A stretch of DNA of 64,000 nt from Chitinophagales bacterium. Its GTDB lineage: Bacteria > Bacteroidota > Bacteroidia > Chitinophagales > Saprospiraceae. Each line of letters starts with the position of its first letter. Position 1 is the stretch's first letter. The stretch covers positions 1-64,000 of the forward strand of contig JAAFJY010000022.1 in assembly GCA_013299105.1 (NCBI GenBank). Direction: 5' to 3'. Shown piece by piece: positions 1-8,139 of this stretch. The notes beneath the pieces are model-generated. The model was not told where the DNA came from. It saw only the letters and a list, made by a program, of their open reading frames with translations, and searched no databases. Made by a program: the position numbers and the translations under genes.

Positions 1-58
1 GAACTCTTTGGTTTAATTCCTCAGGTTTGGCAACTTCCGTCTCGCAAGACTCCATCAT
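1..58 (-). CDS. 5' end of an unidentified leftward gene (partial)
   Basis: Only about 19 codons lie inside the window, reading MMESCETEVAKPEELNQRV, an acidic start that does not identify a family. Two ATG codons at 58 and 55 are preceded on the minus strand by AAAGGAGAGGTGATG, a strong purine-rich ribosome-binding site, which is uncommon in Bacteroidota and argues for a well-expressed gene. The promoter-like boxes at 205-727 all point toward it. Multiple strong promoters would suit a housekeeping gene such as a ribosomal protein, but that is a guess. Confidence 0.6.
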   Translation of the reverse strand, partial: MMESCETEVAKPEELNQRV

Positions 59-204
59 CACCTCTCCTTTTAAACCTATTCTTCAATCAATACATCCTCG
101 CTTTCGAGAAGGTAAAATTGTCATTTCTTATTTGCCGTTTTCTCGGCTTTTCCTTTCTGAAAGGTCTGTGATTTTTACAAATCATTTCCTTTCTTTTGGG
201 GCAG

Positions 205-236
205 CAAAGATACAGCGTTTTTGACTTTACCACCAA
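205..236 (-). promoter_or_regulatory. Promoter 1 of the leftward ladder (TTG-21-TATCTTTG)
   Basis: On the minus strand TATCTTTG (212-205) matches the Bacteroidota -7 consensus TAnnTTTG, with TTG at 236-234, a spacer of 21 bp. It is the box nearest to the partial gene at 1-58. Confidence 0.6.
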
Positions 237-369
237 GTTTTTGTCACACTTTTTTTGAAGTTCTTTTGAAGTTTTTTTTACTTCAATATTACTCATGAAA
301 GTGGCATTTCTACCAGGACAAATACTTAGTTTGGTATGTCAATTTTGTGCTTTTCTTCCAAAGCGGCTG

Positions 370-401
370 CAAAGATACGCTAAGTCATTTTAAACTTCCA
401 A
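370..401 (-). promoter_or_regulatory. Promoter 2 of the leftward ladder (TTG-21-TATCTTTG)
   Basis: Minus-strand TATCTTTG at 377-370 with TTG at 401-399, spacer 21 bp. It shares its surroundings (CAAAGATAC, then TTTTTGAAGTTTTTTTTA about 48 bp further on) with promoter 1, 165 bp away. Confidence 0.55.
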
Positions 402-549
402 ATATTTTTGAGAAAATTTTTGAAGTTTTTTTTAGCGCTTCGTTTTTGATCCAGTGTCTTTTTCAAAACCTCTCTCTAAAACTGCATTTTGTATTCGCAA
501 GCGATTTGTGAATTCATCACTTGTGTGCCCTTGCTTTCAAAAGCGGATG

Positions 550-579
550 CAAAAGTACAAGCTCATTTCAGATTTGCAA
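550..579 (-). promoter_or_regulatory. Promoter 3 of the leftward ladder (TTG-19-TACTTTTG)
   Basis: Minus-strand TACTTTTG at 557-550 with TTG at 579-577, spacer 19 bp. The preceding text AAAGCGGATGCAAAAGTAC resembles AAAGCGGCTGCAAAGATAC at promoter 2. Confidence 0.5.
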
Positions 580-719
580 GTCTTTTTTCAAAAAAAATGC
601 AAAACAAAGCCCTTGACCTTGCCCTTTGTAATCATATTAAGTATCCAATTCTTTGCAGACCAATGAGATACATAAGTGAGGTGGCTTTGAAAAAAGTTGG
701 AAAAAATTTTAATCCCTGG

Positions 720-727
720 CAAAAGTA
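720..727 (-). promoter_or_regulatory. Possible fourth -7 box (TACTTTTG)
   Basis: TACTTTTG on the minus strand, 170 bp beyond promoter 3 and so in step with the ladder, but I see no TTG at the right distance. It may be a decayed copy. Confidence 0.3.
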
Positions 728-807
728 CATGGAATCCATCTTTTGTATTTTTTCCATTCCTACCTTATATATATGTATACCATTTAGACCAATCATGGGA
801 AATCCGA

Positions 808-1452
808 TCAAACGCTTTCTTTGACTGTGCTGATTTGTTGCAAGACATTCAGAAAAGTAGCGCTTTCTTGTGCTCCCGATACTGCGTATTGACGGTTGAA
901 TACAAAGAAAGGAACTGCATTGATCTGAAATTGGCGGGCCAGGTTCAAATCTTCTTCTACCAATTGCTGTTTTGCGGGATCATCAATTGCAGCTTGCGCC
1001 TGAATGGGGTCCAGGCCAATCGACTCGGCAATGCCTACCAGCGTTGTTGGATCATCAATGTTTTTGCTTTCGCAGAAATACGCAGCAAACAGTGCTTCTT
1101 TGGCTTGGTCTTGTACTCCAAGCGACTTGGCGAAATGCAAGAGGCGGTGGGCCTGAAGGGAGTTAGCTACTTTAGCCTCATTGATGCGGTAATCCAAACC
1201 CACTGTTTTAGCCATTTCACTGACCTGGTTCATGGCTTGTTCGGCCTGGGTCAAAGTCCAGCCTTTTTGGTAGGCCAATGACTGTGCCAGGGTTTGATCG
1301 GGATTGCTGACCAAACCCGGGTTGAGTTGAAAACTACGCCATATTACTTCTACTTGCTCCTCTGGGTTGAATTGAGCCAAGGCATTTTCAAAGCGGCGTT
1401 TACCGATGTAACAAAAAGGACAAAGGATGTCCGACCAAATCTCTACGGTCAT
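808..1452 (-). CDS. DsbA family oxidoreductase (FrnE-like)
   Basis: A 214-residue thioredoxin-fold protein of the DsbA/2-hydroxychromene-2-carboxylate isomerase superfamily. The N-terminus reads MTVEIWSDILCPFCYIGKRR, with CPFC in the redox-active position at residues 11-14 (the family usually has CPWC), followed by the alpha-helical insertion typical of FrnE. A late segment AVPFFVFNRQ holds the cis-proline expected of the fold. I chose the ATG at 1452 because the open frame upstream (from 1479) adds nine residues outside the conserved start. There is no signal peptide, so it is probably cytoplasmic and involved in thiol redox or stress tolerance. The exact substrate cannot be told. It lies 45 bp downstream of the sigma-factor gene, in the same direction. 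Confidence 0.88.
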   Translation of the reverse strand: MTVEIWSDILCPFCYIGKRRFENALAQFNPEEQVEVIWRSFQLNPGLVSNPDQTLAQSLAYQKGWTLTQAEQAMNQVSEMAKTVGLDYRINEAKVANSLQAHRLLHFAKSLGVQDQAKEALFAAYFCESKNIDDPTTLVGIAESIGLDPIQAQAAIDDPAKQQLVEEDLNLARQFQINAVPFFVFNRQYAVSGAQESATFLNVLQQISTVKESV

Positions 1453-1497
1453 TGTAGTAAAGGTTTTGGGAAAGAACACAAAGAGACCTAAAAAAGA

Positions 1498-2754
1498 TCA
1501 AAGTGCAGCCAGTTTCTCTTGCAAAACTTGTTGCTCAGCGGGCAAGGTGGCATACTTCAAAGCTTGCTCATAACTTTCTTTAGCTTGCTTTGAATGCCCA
1601 AGTCGCTTGTATGTTTCACCCAAAGCAGCATGGAAATGGGCATTTTTTTCTAAACCTTTGATCCGCTGCAATGCTTTTAATCCTGCGCCTGGGTTTTCAG
1701 CGTAGCCCAAAGCTACTGCTAGATTAAGCTCCACAAAAGGTGAAGGATCGAGTTGTAACAAAAGTTGATAGCAATAATAGATACCTTGCCAATTGGTACT
1801 AGAAAAATTGGGGGCAGACGCGTGGTAAGACGCGATAGCTGCTTCTAAATGGTATTCACTGTAAGTTTCTCCTACTGAGGAGTGCTTTAAAAAATGATAC
1901 CCAGAGGTGATGAGCTTTTGGTCCCAAAGCCCGCGGTCTTGCTTTTCGAGGGTGATGATGTTCCCGTTTTCATCTAATCGAGCTGGGAAACGGCTGGCAT
2001 TGAAGCACATCAAGGCCATCAAAGCCTGCGTTCTGGGCAGTGCACTCACGGGATGCTCGCACAAAAGCTGGCAGAGACGCAGTGCTTCGGCACAAAATTC
2101 GATCCGGATCACTTCTTGGGCGCTACTGGCCTTGTAACCTTCGTTGAAAAGCAAGTAGATGGCTTGCAAAACAGCATCAAGTCGCGTGCTCAAATCCACT
2201 CCGCTTGGCACTTCCAATTTGAGTTTCTCTTGTTTGATCTTTTCTTTTGCCCGGTAAATGCGTTTACCGAGCGTATCCTCACTCAAAAGCAGGGCGCTGG
2301 CAATTTCACTGGTACTTAGTCCGCACAGGGTTTTCAGTACCAAAACCAACTGCGAGTCGGCGGGAATAGCTGGATGACAGGCCGCAAACATCATGCGCAA
2401 TTGAGCATCCTGGATTTCTTGTTCGGAAAAAAAGGTGTCCAACCAGGCTCCGTTGCGCTGAGGACCTTCGCTTTGGGCCACAAAATTGGGCGAAACATTG
2501 TCACGGAAATTCTTCTCCCGGCGCAGGTAGTCCAAAGTCTTGTTTTTGGCCACCTGGTACAGCCAAGCCCTGGGATTGTCGGGAACGCCTTTGATTTTCC
2601 AGGTTTCAAGGGCAGAGATCAGGGTTTCTTGCAGGATGTCTTCGGCGATTTCGCTTTGTTGCAGGCCAAAGAGTTTGGTCAAAACCGCGAGCATCTTTCC
2701 CGACTCTTGTCGGAAAAGATGCGCCGCAGTTTGTTCATACGAAGTCTTGGACAC
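1498..2754 (-). CDS. ECF sigma factor of the ECF42 type (C-terminal TPR extension)
   Basis: A 418-residue sigma-70 family protein, about twice the usual ECF length. Region 2 (AEDILQETLISALETW, then AWLYQVAKNKTLDYLRRE) and region 4 (LCGLSTSEIASALLLSEDTLGKR) occupy roughly the first 180 residues; the rest is the DUF6596/TPR-like extension, ending in repeats such as AALGETYKRLGHSKQAKESYEQAL. The extension and the upstream DGPF (YciI) gene are the hallmarks of group ECF42, which lacks a membrane anti-sigma factor and is thought to be controlled by its own C-terminus. I chose GTG at 2754, two bases after the YciI stop; this agrees with translational coupling, and the longer frame would overlap the YciI gene. 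Targets are unknown; DGPF genes themselves are usual targets in this group. Confidence 0.88.
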   Translation of the reverse strand: MSKTSYEQTAAHLFRQESGKMLAVLTKLFGLQQSEIAEDILQETLISALETWKIKGVPDNPRAWLYQVAKNKTLDYLRREKNFRDNVSPNFVAQSEGPQRNGAWLDTFFSEQEIQDAQLRMMFAACHPAIPADSQLVLVLKTLCGLSTSEIASALLLSEDTLGKRIYRAKEKIKQEKLKLEVPSGVDLSTRLDAVLQAIYLLFNEGYKASSAQEVIRIEFCAEALRLCQLLCEHPVSALPRTQALMALMCFNASRFPARLDENGNIITLEKQDRGLWDQKLITSGYHFLKHSSVGETYSEYHLEAAIASYHASAPNFSSTNWQGIYYCYQLLLQLDPSPFVELNLAVALGYAENPGAGLKALQRIKGLEKNAHFHAALGETYKRLGHSKQAKESYEQALKYATLPAEQQVLQEKLAAL

Positions 2755-2756
2755 GC

Positions 2757-3113
2757 TTATTCGTTGAAAACCATGATCTGACGAACCTCCACCGAGCCTT
2801 CCATATTGAAAATTGGACAACCCTTTGCCAGTTCAATTGCTTCCTCGATTGATTCAGCTTCCAGGTTCAGATAGCCACTGACCAATTCTTTGCTCTCTAC
2901 ATAAGGGCCGTCACTGATCACGTGCTTAGAAGTACTCACTAATTTGCCCACCTGAGTCAGCGCTTCGGCACCGAGTAGTTTGCCTTGGGCTGCAATACCA
3001 CCAATCCATGCATTCCACTTATCAAGATCGGCTTGCATATCTTCTGGGCTCATGTTTTGATAAGCATCTTCAGAAATTTCAGAGTTACGGAATAACAACA
3101 TGTACTTGTTCAT
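2757..3113 (-). CDS. DGPF (YciI-like) protein, partner of the ECF42 sigma factor
   Basis: A 118-residue ferredoxin-like-fold protein of the YCII family starting MNKYMLLFRNSE. The segment HVISDGPYVESKELVSGY carries the DGP(F/Y) motif that names the DGPF group. The ATG at 3113 begins the conserved domain; the longer open frame to 3233 adds unconserved residues rich in Phe and Leu. The gene is immediately upstream of the sigma gene with a 2 bp gap, so both are surely one operon. The molecular role of DGPF proteins is not established; they may act as small enzymes or ligand-binding proteins in stress responses. Confidence 0.9.
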   Translation of the reverse strand: MNKYMLLFRNSEISEDAYQNMSPEDMQADLDKWNAWIGGIAAQGKLLGAEALTQVGKLVSTSKHVISDGPYVESKELVSGYLNLEAESIEEAIELAKGCPIFNMEGSVEVRQIMVFNE

Positions 3114-3265
3114 GATTAAAAATTTTGCGGTTAAAAGTAGAAAAAATTCCTTTTCCTGAGAAAAGACATATTGGAGACGAAGGAGTAGATAGGAATCGGA
3201 CAAGAGGGAATAATTTTTTTTGAATTTTCTCAAAAAAACCTATTTTTCCACAAGATGTGCTTGAT

Positions 3266-5626
3266 ATGAAATACCTACCCACCCTTTTAGCTTTATTCTT
3301 TGCCCTGCAAGCCCAGGCCCAAAGCCCTACCCAAAGTATTCGCGGCTTGGTACGCGACAAGGCCACCAAGCAATTGTTGATTGGTGCCAGTGTGGCAATC
3401 CCCGGCAGTACGCAGGCCAGCGTCACTGACGAAAACGGTGCTTTTTTGCTGGAAAAAATTCCGGTAGGGCGGGTCAATATCCGGGTACAATACCTGGGCT
3501 ACGAGCCTTTGAACCAAGAGGACTTGATTTTGCAGTCCACCAAACCGCTGTACCTGGAGTTTGAGTTGAGCGAGGGCCTAGTTGGCCTGGACCAGGTTTT
3601 GGTCAGCAGTGCCAAAAACGCTTTTGAGGCGGTCAATGCTTCTTCGGTGGTCAGTACCCGATCATTTACCGCTGAAGAAACCGAACGAATCCCGGCGGGG
3701 GTGAACGATCCGGGGCGGGTGGCCCTCTCCTACCCTGGCGTGCAGCGGGGCGAAAACGACACCGAAAACCAGATCGTGGTGCGCGGCAATTCCCCAGCGG
3801 GTATTTTGTGGCGGTTGGAGGGCATCGACATCCCCAACCCCAACCATTTTGCGATCATTGGCTCTTCGGGAGGTGGGGTGACGGTGTTTTCGGCGCAATT
3901 GCTGGCCCGCTCCGATTTTTCTACGGGTGGTTTTGCGGCAGAATACGGCAATGCTTTTTCGGGGGTTTTTGACATGCACTTTCGGCAAGGGAATTTTCAA
4001 AAAGCCAGCAATCGCTTTCGCCTGAGTGTATTGGGCATCGACTTTTCGCGGGAGGGGCCGATCCAAAAGGGGCGTTCTTCCTATTTGGTCAATTACCGCT
4101 ACTCAACCTTGGGCTTGCTCAACAGTTTTGGGCTGTACCTGGTAGGCGAAAGGGTCAGCAATCAATTCCAGGACCTGTCCTTTAACCTGGCTTTTAAGTC
4201 CAAAAACAACAAAAGTACCCATACCCTATTTGGCATCGGCGGCTTGAGCGAAGAGCGCTACATTCCAGTTGAAAACCCACAGGAACGCGACCCCGCCATT
4301 GCCAACCACTGGGAAGACCGCGTGCGCCCCGCCAACATGGGAGCCTTGGGTTGGACCTGGACTTACCTGCCCGATACCAAGTCGTACCTCAAAACTGTGG
4401 TCGCCCTGGTGGGCAGCATCAACATCCGCCGCTACGATACACTAAGCCGGGAGGACCTGCGCTACCGCTACGATACCGAAAAATACCAGGATACCCGCCT
4501 GGTCAGTTCGATTACTTACAACCGCAAAGTCAGTGGCAGGGCTACTTACAAAACCGGGGTCATTTTCAACCAGGTTTTTTTCAATTTCAGCAGCGACATT
4601 CGCCCGCGCTCGAATGCCTCGAACGTAGTCAATCCCATTTTTGTAAACAATGTAAAAGGCCAGGGCAATACGCAACAGTTCCAACACTACGGCCAATGGA
4701 GCCAGCAACTCAGCCCGCGCCTGAGCCTGAACGGTGGCTACCATTTCCTGCACTTGTTTGCCAACGGCAGCAATTCTTTTGAGCCCCGCCTTTCGGTCGA
4801 ATACAAGCCCGCCAACAACCAACGCATCAGCCTGAGCCAGGGTTGGTACAGCCGTACTTTGCCCCTGATGGCCTATTTTTACAAAGACGAACGTGGGAAT
4901 TTACCCAACAAAAACCTGGATTTGCTCAAGGCCGAGCATACCATCTTGGCGTATCACCTGTACACCAAGCAAAAAATGCGCATCATCCTGGAGGCATACC
5001 GACAGCGCTTGTACAATGTGCCCGTGATGCCCAATCGCAATTCCACGTATTGGATGCTGAACCAAAGTGATGCTTTCCCACTTTTCACGGTAGTGAGCGA
5101 GGGCAAAGGCCAAAACCTGGGCATTGACGCTGCCGTAGAAAAACTGTTTTCCAAAGGCTATTACTTCCTGCTCAATGGCTCCTTGATGAAAAGCACCTTC
5201 CAGGCTTTGGATGGCAAGCGCTACAACACCCGTTTCAACACGGGTTTTTCCACTAGTTTTACTTTTGGCAAAGAGTTTGCGCTCAACAAGGGCCGGATTT
5301 TGCAAGTGGGGGGCCGCTACCTTTTGAATGGTGGTTTTCGCTACACGCCTTACGATCCGGTGCAATCGGGCTTGAAAAGAACCTTCGTGCCCCTGGCAGG
5401 TGCCGATTTCGCCGAGCAAGTGCCCGCCTACCAACGCCTGGATACCCGCATCGCCTACCGTTTCAATGGGGCCAAAGTAGCGGGTGTTGTCAGCTTGGAC
5501 ATTCAAAATACGCTGAACCGAATCAATCCCAGCCGGGTGGCTTACGACAGCGGGACCAATGCGACTTATGTGGTGTACGATGGGAGTAGTTTGGTGCCGG
5601 TTTTGGGGGTGGCTTGGGATTTTTAA
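3266..5626 (+). CDS. TonB-dependent outer-membrane receptor
   Basis: A 786-residue protein with a signal peptide (MKYLPTLLALFFALQAQAQ), a carboxypeptidase-regulatory-like beta sandwich at about 25-110 (IRGLVRDKATKQLLIGASVAIPG, SVTDENGAFLLEKIPVG), a plug at about 115-250 (ENQIVVRGNSPAGILWRLEG, FSTGGFAAEYGNAFSGVFDM) and a C-terminal beta-barrel ending in hydrophobic AWDF. It would import a large substrate across the outer membrane using TonB energy. The substrate cannot be read from the sequence: there is no SusD, DUF4249 or siderophore gene beside it. The ATG at 3266 is preferred to the one at 3257 because it begins the signal peptide. It converges on the hydrolase gene with a gap of only 4 bp, with no obvious shared terminator. 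Confidence 0.92.
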   Translation: MKYLPTLLALFFALQAQAQSPTQSIRGLVRDKATKQLLIGASVAIPGSTQASVTDENGAFLLEKIPVGRVNIRVQYLGYEPLNQEDLILQSTKPLYLEFELSEGLVGLDQVLVSSAKNAFEAVNASSVVSTRSFTAEETERIPAGVNDPGRVALSYPGVQRGENDTENQIVVRGNSPAGILWRLEGIDIPNPNHFAIIGSSGGGVTVFSAQLLARSDFSTGGFAAEYGNAFSGVFDMHFRQGNFQKASNRFRLSVLGIDFSREGPIQKGRSSYLVNYRYSTLGLLNSFGLYLVGERVSNQFQDLSFNLAFKSKNNKSTHTLFGIGGLSEERYIPVENPQERDPAIANHWEDRVRPANMGALGWTWTYLPDTKSYLKTVVALVGSINIRRYDTLSREDLRYRYDTEKYQDTRLVSSITYNRKVSGRATYKTGVIFNQVFFNFSSDIRPRSNASNVVNPIFVNNVKGQGNTQQFQHYGQWSQQLSPRLSLNGGYHFLHLFANGSNSFEPRLSVEYKPANNQRISLSQGWYSRTLPLMAYFYKDERGNLPNKNLDLLKAEHTILAYHLYTKQKMRIILEAYRQRLYNVPVMPNRNSTYWMLNQSDAFPLFTVVSEGKGQNLGIDAAVEKLFSKGYYFLLNGSLMKSTFQALDGKRYNTRFNTGFSTSFTFGKEFALNKGRILQVGGRYLLNGGFRYTPYDPVQSGLKRTFVPLAGADFAEQVPAYQRLDTRIAYRFNGAKVAGVVSLDIQNTLNRINPSRVAYDSGTNATYVVYDGSSLVPVLGVAWDF

Positions 5627-5630
5627 AACC

Positions 5631-6779
5631 TCACCTCCCCACCTCCATCCCAGCAGCCAATTTCTCTATTCCCTGCAACTTCGCCATGATCCCATTCTCC
5701 GTATTCGCAAGGATCACAATCGTGGTCTCGTTTTTGGGGATGTACATCAGAACCGAGTTGAAGCCCGCAATGCCGCCGCCGTGCGAGATGACCTTGGTGC
5801 CAAAGTTTTCGATGATTTGAAAGCCCAAACCATAGCCAAACTTTTTGATGTTGTCTGGAAATTGGGGTTTTTGACCGTCTGGAGAAAACAGGTGCTCGTG
5901 CACCGGGTCGCCATTGGATACCCTAGCATACGTGGTCATTTGCTCGTAGGTGGCTTTGCTGACCAGTTTACCTGAGCGCAAGGACCGCATGAATTTCAAC
6001 ACATCGGCTACCGTGGACCTTAATCCTCCTGCCGAAAAGGGCATGTGGTAAAAATCGGGTTGGACAAAGGGGGGCGTTGACTTGGGGTTGTAAGCATAGC
6101 CTGTCACCCAATTGGGCTTGGGCTGATCCACGTATTCCATTTCAGTGTTTTGCAAGCCAGCGGGGATCAAAATATGGGTTTTCAAGTAGTCCATGTAAGA
6201 TTGTCCAGACACTTTTTCGATGATTTCGCCCAGCAAAACGTAGCCTGTGTTGGAATAGGCGTGGAAAGTACCTGGCTCAAAAAGCGACTTCACACCCATG
6301 CGCTCGATGTAGCTGTGAGGGTCCTTGCACATGGGGAAGTTCTTGGGCTCGTCTTTGGGCATCTCAGCTTCGTACCAATTGGGAATGCCGGAGGTATGTG
6401 ACAAAAGGTGATAGACGGTAATTTTTGAGGCGTTGAAAATCCTGGGGAAAAACTTGGACAGGGTGTCGTTCAGGGAAAGTTGGCCTTTTTCCACCAACTG
6501 CATGATAGCAGTAGCCGTAAATGGCTTGGTCATTGAGGCAATTCTGAACGGCGCATTTTCGCTCAAGCTGGTTTTTTGGGCTAAATCAGCAAAGCCAAAT
6601 GCCTTGTTTTTGGAAAGCACCTTGCCCATTTGAATGCCGTAATCGACACCCACTGTCCTTTTTTCGGTGACGAGCTCACTGACCAATTGCTCGATTTTTT
6701 TGGCATTCTGCTTTGGTTCAGTGGTTTTACAACTGGCCAGAATGGCGATTGAGATTAAAAGGATAATGCCTTTTTTCAT
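5631..6779 (-). CDS. Class C beta-lactamase-like serine hydrolase (lipoprotein)
   Basis: A 382-residue protein of the beta-lactamase/D-alanyl-D-alanine carboxypeptidase (PF00144) family. It starts with a lipoprotein signal (MKKGIILLISIAILASC, Cys at 17). The catalytic SMTK tetrad (Ser82, Lys85) and the YSN motif (Tyr175 to Asn177) are intact, and VISHGGGIAGFNS near the C-terminus supplies the HGG-type third motif. Such proteins act on D-amino-acid peptides, esters or beta-lactams; the substrate is not predictable. It is probably anchored in the periplasm or outer membrane. A minus-strand TAATTTTG box lies about 34 bp before the start. It has no operon partner. Confidence 0.9.
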   Translation of the reverse strand: MKKGIILLISIAILASCKTTEPKQNAKKIEQLVSELVTEKRTVGVDYGIQMGKVLSKNKAFGFADLAQKTSLSENAPFRIASMTKPFTATAIMQLVEKGQLSLNDTLSKFFPRIFNASKITVYHLLSHTSGIPNWYEAEMPKDEPKNFPMCKDPHSYIERMGVKSLFEPGTFHAYSNTGYVLLGEIIEKVSGQSYMDYLKTHILIPAGLQNTEMEYVDQPKPNWVTGYAYNPKSTPPFVQPDFYHMPFSAGGLRSTVADVLKFMRSLRSGKLVSKATYEQMTTYARVSNGDPVHEHLFSPDGQKPQFPDNIKKFGYGLGFQIIENFGTKVISHGGGIAGFNSVLMYIPKNETTIVILANTENGIMAKLQGIEKLAAGMEVGR

Positions 6780-7092
6780 GTCCTTTGAGTTTTTTTAAAT
6801 TTAAAACTGAGGCAAAATTATGTGGATCAAATCAAGGATAGGTGAATGTCATCCTGCCATAAAAGCGACATTTTTGTGTCACATGTGCCAATTATTTAGC
6901 AGACAGGTGCCTGTATTACTGATGCAACTGCCGGATAGATGCTAGATGTGAATTGGGGGAAGACCTTTTGTCCCCGGACTGAAGTCCAGGGTTACACGAT
7001 GCAGGATGTATCTTGGGTTTCAAATACAAAAAAAGCCTTTAATTCGATGAAATTTTGAGACCACCACATACCAAATTCTTAGCCCACTCTCC
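6780..7092. other. Intergenic region with one hairpin
   Basis: 313 bp between two leftward genes. Apart from the -7 box it holds a compact palindrome near 6973-6992 (CCCCGGACTGAAGTCCAGGG, stem GGACT/AGTCC with flanking CCC/GGG). The hairpin could end the HTH gene, but it has no T-run on the minus strand. Nothing else is recognised. Confidence 0.4.
6813..6820 (-). promoter_or_regulatory. -7 box (TAATTTTG) for the serine hydrolase gene
   Basis: The minus strand reads TAATTTTG at 6820-6813, fitting TAnnTTTG, about 34 bp before the ATG at 6779. No TTG is found 19-21 bp further upstream, so this is only a partial match. Confidence 0.35.
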
Positions 7093-7671
7093 TCAAAGAA
7101 TATTAGGTACAAAAGCCAAGATGGGCTGCGATTTGCTGAGCTTGATTGCAGTATTGAGCACGACAAAGACATTGAGCACCACACAAATGAAATAAACCCA
7201 AAACCGGATTGCATTTGAATCACTCATCCTGGGGGCCAGCAGAAAAGGGAGCATGACGCAGAGCAGCAAAGTGAGCAAGGTCCATAAAATTTGAAAACTC
7301 AGAATTTTAAGCACAGTAACTTTATCTGTCATTTGTTTTTTATAGACAAAAAAGAGTAAAGTGGGCAAAACAAGGTTCAATAGCGGGAGAAAGACCACAA
7401 AAATTGCACTCAAGTTGATCGCCTTCACCCGTCTTTGCGGGCTAAAATCTAATTGTTCATTTTGCTCAGGTGCTGTGCTATCTAGTTCAATCTCTAAATC
7501 AGCAGCGTCAATGTCCAGGGTTTTGCACAAAGATTTGATGATAAAAGGGCTGCCCGTTGAGCCTCCTTTTTCGATCCGTTGAATCGTGCGGACCGAAATA
7601 CCTGACTTTTCAGAAAGTTCTTGTTGAGATAAATTATGGGTTTTGCGGTGCTCTTTTAATGTTTTTTTCAT
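7093..7671 (-). CDS. XRE-family HTH protein with C-terminal membrane segments
   Basis: A 192-residue protein with a Cro/C1-type helix-turn-helix at residues 4-60 (TLKEHRKTHNLSQQELSEKS, then SVRTIQRIEKG) and, after a charged linker, a hydrophobic half with about three membrane helices (AIFVVFLPLLNLVLPTLLFF, ILWTLLTLLLCVMLPFLL, FWVYFICVVLNVFVVLNTAI). HTH plus a DUF4870-like membrane domain is common in Bacteroidota and may tie transcription to membrane state, but the signal and targets are unknown. ATG at 7671 is taken as the start; a GTG at 7677 is possible. No neighbour gives a functional hint. Confidence 0.85.
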   Translation of the reverse strand: MKKTLKEHRKTHNLSQQELSEKSGISVRTIQRIEKGGSTGSPFIIKSLCKTLDIDAADLEIELDSTAPEQNEQLDFSPQRRVKAINLSAIFVVFLPLLNLVLPTLLFFVYKKQMTDKVTVLKILSFQILWTLLTLLLCVMLPFLLAPRMSDSNAIRFWVYFICVVLNVFVVLNTAIKLSKSQPILAFVPNIL

Positions 7672-8139
7672 AGACACGCTTGGAGTTTTTGATTGGCTTG
7701 AAGTCGGTTCAATGCTTCTTCAAGCTCAATAAAAATGACTCCATCAAAGATACATCCCCTTCTTACAAATGTCAAAATATACTTTGAAGCGCGCCTATTT
7801 CATGAAGCTCTTATCTTGTACAAACCATAAACGGGACTTCAGCAAACACCAAAGTCCCATTCATTTCAAGGCTCAATTTGGAGATTAAGTTGAAGTCAAT
7901 AACTCCTACTCCGGTATTCCTCCTCAGAAAAACTTCCACTGTTCAGCTTCAATGAAAGTTTGCAACGGAGTGCTTTCAATCATTTCAAATCGGAAAAACG
8001 ATGACTTGAGGAACCTTAAATCTACCCTGCGAGCGCTTACTTCTGACTTCGTAAATCATCGATCATCGCTCGTACTTCAAAAAATCCAAGTACAGAGAAT
8101 TAGTACTACCTCCCACTTGAAACCCAATAAGAGCCTATT
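7672..8139. other. Intergenic region, nothing recognised
   Basis: 468 bp between the HTH gene and the 3' end of the PF14905-type receptor. One 89-codon open frame on the plus strand lacks any recognisable domain and overlaps the receptor's end. I see no hairpins or repeats of the families found elsewhere. Confidence 0.4.

Larger units (their letters stand above)
59..807. other. Non-coding AT-rich region with tandem promoter-like repeats
   Basis: About 750 bp without a convincing gene. Short open frames exist but have no family signature and run through the promoter-like units. The units recur every 165-180 bp (boxes at 205, 370, 550 and 720) and the first two also share a TGAAGTTTTTTTTA segment (about 268-282 and 421-435), which suggests ancient tandem duplication. 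Confidence 0.5.

Noticed and set aside
697-1281. 194-codon frame on the plus strand over the DsbA-like gene
   Set aside because: It overlaps the antisense of a gene with CPFC and other family features and begins inside the promoter ladder.
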